A stretch of DNA of 6,942 nt from contig DAHWBL010000368.1 of assembly GCA_027323595.1 (NCBI GenBank), positions 1 to 6,942 on the forward strand. The letters run 5' to 3'. This document shows positions 5,116 through 6,942 of the stretch, one piece after another. Both the position numbers and the translations under genes were made by a program. The notes under the pieces are model-generated. The model was not told the DNA's origin. It saw nothing but the letters and a program-made list of their open reading frames with translations, and made no database searches. Numbering within the stretch: the first letter of the stretch is position 1; the number at the start of each line of letters is the position of its first letter. This DNA is from Acetobacteraceae bacterium (GTDB lineage Bacteria > Pseudomonadota > Alphaproteobacteria > Acetobacterales > Acetobacteraceae).

Positions 5116-6258
5116 ATGCTTGAATCCATCGCCTCCATGCGCGACCGTATGGCGATGCATAACGAAAACAATCTGAAAATCGGCCTGTTCGGCGCCAACT
5201 GTTCCTCCGGACGATCCGCGACCATTTTGCCGGAACGCTGGTCCGCGAGTTGGCCGGATTGTCTGAAGCTCGCGAAGATGGCAGACGCCGCCGGGATCGA
5301 TTTCATGCTGCCCATCGGCCGCTGGAAAGGCTACGGCGGCGACACCGATTTCCACGGCACCACACTGGAAACCGTCACATGGGCCGCCGCCCTGCTCGCC
5401 GCCACCGAACACATCACAGTGTTTGGCACCGTGCACGCGCCGCTGTTTCACCCGATCATCGCCGCCAAGGAATTCGTCACCGCCGACCACGTCGGCAGCG
5501 GCCGATTCGGCCTCAACATCGTCTGCGGCTGGAACGATGGCGAGTTCGAGATGTTCGGCGTGCAGCAGCGCGAACACGAGCAGCGCTACGAATACGCGCA
5601 GGAATGGATCGACGCCGTCAAAGCCGCCTGGAGCGAAGCCGGGGATTTCGATTTCGACGGCAAATATCTCCATCTGAAAAAGGTGCGCGCCTTTCCAAAG
5701 CCCTATGGCACATCACGTCCCTTGATCATGAACGCCGGCTCGTCCGGCGTGGGCCAGGCATTCGCGATGCGCAACTGCGATGCCTTCTTCACCGCCACCG
5801 ACGCATCGCGCATGTCGGTTCAGGCCACCGCCCAGCGTGTCAGCGACATCAAGGCCGAGGCCCGCGCGATCGGGCGTGAGATCGACGTCTACACCGTCGG
5901 CCAGGTCGTCTGCCGCCCCACCCAAAAGCAGGCCGACGAATATTATCACCACGCGGTCATCGACAATGCAGACTGGGGCGCGGTCGAACACATGCTGGCA
6001 TTGAAGAACATCACCCGCGACACCGTGCCGCCAGAGGAATTCCTTGCCAAGCGCACCCATTATGCGGGCCACGGCATCGGCGGCTACCCACTCGTCGGCA
6101 CGCCAGATTCGATCGCCGCCGAGCTTACCAACCTGAGCGAGGCCGGCGTTCGCGGCATCGCCGTGTCATTCGTCAATTATCTCGACGAATTGCCATATTT
6201 TCGCGATGAAGTTCTGCCACGCCTGCGACAGGCCGGCGTTCGCGCGGCCCACTCCTGA
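5116..6258 (+). CDS. LLM-class FMN-dependent monooxygenase, RutA-like group C (380 aa)
   Basis: This is a luciferase-fold (TIM barrel) monooxygenase that would use FMNH2 from a separate reductase and O2, in the cytosol. It resembles RutA (uracil ring opening) and related dimethylsulfide-type enzymes. Key segments are NNLKIGLFG (18-26), IDFMLPIGRWKGYGGDTDFHG (61-81), ITVFGTVHAPLFHP (100-113), SGRFGLNIVCGWNDGEFEMFG (128-148), PLIMNAGSS (202-210) and YPLVGTP (324-330). L65, T105, N134 and W139 match, in both identity and number, the oxygen-pocket residues I recall for RutA, suggesting flavin-N5-peroxide chemistry that cleaves amide or similar polar bonds. The start at 5116 follows a good ribosome site; 5098 is the alternative (386 aa). 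Length is normal. It lies between a binding-protein gene and a molybdenum hydroxylase gene, spaced 24 and 17 bases, which indicates an operon. No flavin reductase is in the window. Family is confident; substrate is not. Confidence 0.93.
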   Translation: MLESIASMRDRMAMHNENNLKIGLFGANCSSGRSATILPERWSASWPDCLKLAKMADAAGIDFMLPIGRWKGYGGDTDFHGTTLETVTWAAALLAATEHITVFGTVHAPLFHPIIAAKEFVTADHVGSGRFGLNIVCGWNDGEFEMFGVQQREHEQRYEYAQEWIDAVKAAWSEAGDFDFDGKYLHLKKVRAFPKPYGTSRPLIMNAGSSGVGQAFAMRNCDAFFTATDASRMSVQATAQRVSDIKAEARAIGREIDVYTVGQVVCRPTQKQADEYYHHAVIDNADWGAVEHMLALKNITRDTVPPEEFLAKRTHYAGHGIGGYPLVGTPDSIAAELTNLSEAGVRGIAVSFVNYLDELPYFRDEVLPRLRQAGVRAAHS

Positions 6259-6275
6259 GCAGGGACTTGAACACA

Positions 6276-6942
6276 ATGGGTGAATTTGGCATCGGTCAAC
6301 CGGTTTCACGCAGCGAGGACCCCCGCCTGCTGCGTGGCCAGGGCAATTATATCGACGACATGGTGCTGCCTGGCATGGTGTTCGCGCACATCCTGCGTTC
6401 GCCGCTGGCGCATGCGCGCATCAAACGTATCGACATCGACACCGCGCGCGCCGCCCCGGGTGTGCTCGCGGTGATCACCGGCGCGGACTGGGCGGCCAGC
6501 GGCTTTGGTGGTCTGCCGGTCTCCACCGGCCCGGCGCGACGCGACGGACGTCCGATGTATCGCCCGCATTATCCCCCCATCGCATCGGACCGGGTGCGCT
6601 GGGTCGGCGATCCGGTGGCAATGGTCGTCGCCGACAGCCGCGCGCACGCCATGGACGCCGCCGAGTTGATCGTCATCGACTATGATCCCCTTCCCGCAGT
6701 CACCGACGCCGCTGCCGCGATCGTGGCCGGCGCGCCGCTGGTGTGGGAAGATTGCGACAACAACATCGCCTTTGTTGCCAGCGTCGGCAACGCCGCCGCG
6801 ACCGACGCGGCCTTCGCGGGCGCCGCGCACGTGGTCCGCCAGCATTTCGACATCAACCGCGTTACCGCCGCAACCATGGAGCCGCGTGGCTGCATCGGCC
6901 AATACGACCCCGCCCTTGATCATTACACCATCACCACGACCT
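6276..6942 (+). CDS. Xanthine dehydrogenase-family molybdopterin-binding large subunit, N-terminal part
   Basis: The first 222 residues of a molybdenum hydroxylase large subunit (CoxL / aldehyde-xanthine oxidase family) are present; about 550 more residues, including most cofactor contacts and the catalytic Glu, lie beyond the right edge. Diagnostic segments are IGQPVSRSEDPRLLRGQGNY (6-25), YIDDMVLPGMVFAHILRSPLAHARI (25-49), the VRWVGDPVAMVVAD segment (107-120) and IDYDPLPAVTD (134-144). NRVTAATMEPRGCIGQYD (194-211) matches the junction into the cofactor-binding domain, where relatives have MEPR followed by small residues. The family hydroxylates carbons next to ring nitrogens, or oxidises aldehydes or CO, using water as the oxygen source. 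A good AGGGA site (6261-6265) precedes ATG 6276. The FAD and iron-sulfur subunits are not visible and may follow, so this reads as the first subunit gene of the enzyme, in an operon with the RutA-like gene. Confidence 0.93.
   Translation, partial: MGEFGIGQPVSRSEDPRLLRGQGNYIDDMVLPGMVFAHILRSPLAHARIKRIDIDTARAAPGVLAVITGADWAASGFGGLPVSTGPARRDGRPMYRPHYPPIASDRVRWVGDPVAMVVADSRAHAMDAAELIVIDYDPLPAVTDAAAAIVAGAPLVWEDCDNNIAFVASVGNAAATDAAFAGAAHVVRQHFDINRVTAATMEPRGCIGQYDPALDHYTITTT

Noticed and set aside
5088..5123. An 11-codon ORF whose ATG overlaps the stop of the second binding-protein gene (ATGA)
   Set aside because: It has no clear ribosome site, and its end overlaps the RutA-like start by chance. The good GGAGAG site serves ATG 5116 instead.
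4591..5673. A 360-codon minus-strand open frame opposite the second binding protein and the RutA-like gene
   Set aside because: It spans the junction of two well-supported genes on the other strand and has no recognisable domain.

Overview
The window is 6.9 kb of dense, high-GC bacterial DNA. Its codon use and gene types fit an alphaproteobacterium; Acetobacteraceae or a related order is a guess from style, not a demonstrated placement. It is an accessory catabolic and uptake cluster with seven substantial genes, one small gene of unknown function and a possible 20-codon leader. No RNA gene, insertion sequence, CRISPR array or origin is visible. The longest stretch without a gene is about 170 bases.

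Layout. Positions 1-870 (minus strand) hold a short leader ORF, a 103-residue protein I do not recognise, and the N-terminal 165 residues of a GntR/FCD regulator. They are joined by two successive TGATG stop/start overlaps, and the regulator runs off the left edge. A 109-base divergent gap (871-979) separates this unit from a plus-strand cupin gene (980-1522), which has a good sigma70-type promoter. The cupin gene converges, with a 4-base gap, on a minus-strand pair: a group A FAD hydroxylase (3890-2712) followed by a Leu/Ile/Val-type periplasmic binding protein (2696-1527). A second divergent gap (3891-4059) leads to a plus-strand unit: a NMT1/TauA-type binding protein with a Tat-like signal (4060-5091), a RutA-like FMN-dependent monooxygenase (5116-6258) and the N-terminal part of a xanthine-dehydrogenase-family molybdenum subunit (6276 to the right edge).

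How the genes may work together (inference). A molybdenum hydroxylase, a RutA-type group C flavin monooxygenase, a group A aromatic hydroxylase and a cupin next to a GntR/FCD regulator look like a pathway for an aromatic, probably nitrogen-containing, ring compound. A possible order is hydroxylation next to a ring nitrogen by the molybdenum enzyme to give a lactam, then oxidative cleavage of the amide bond by the RutA-like enzyme, with the FAD hydroxylase acting on an aromatic intermediate or a parallel substrate. The two unrelated binding proteins suggest uptake of two ligands, or of one ligand by two ABC systems whose permeases and ATPases lie elsewhere. The substrate cannot be read from the sequence.
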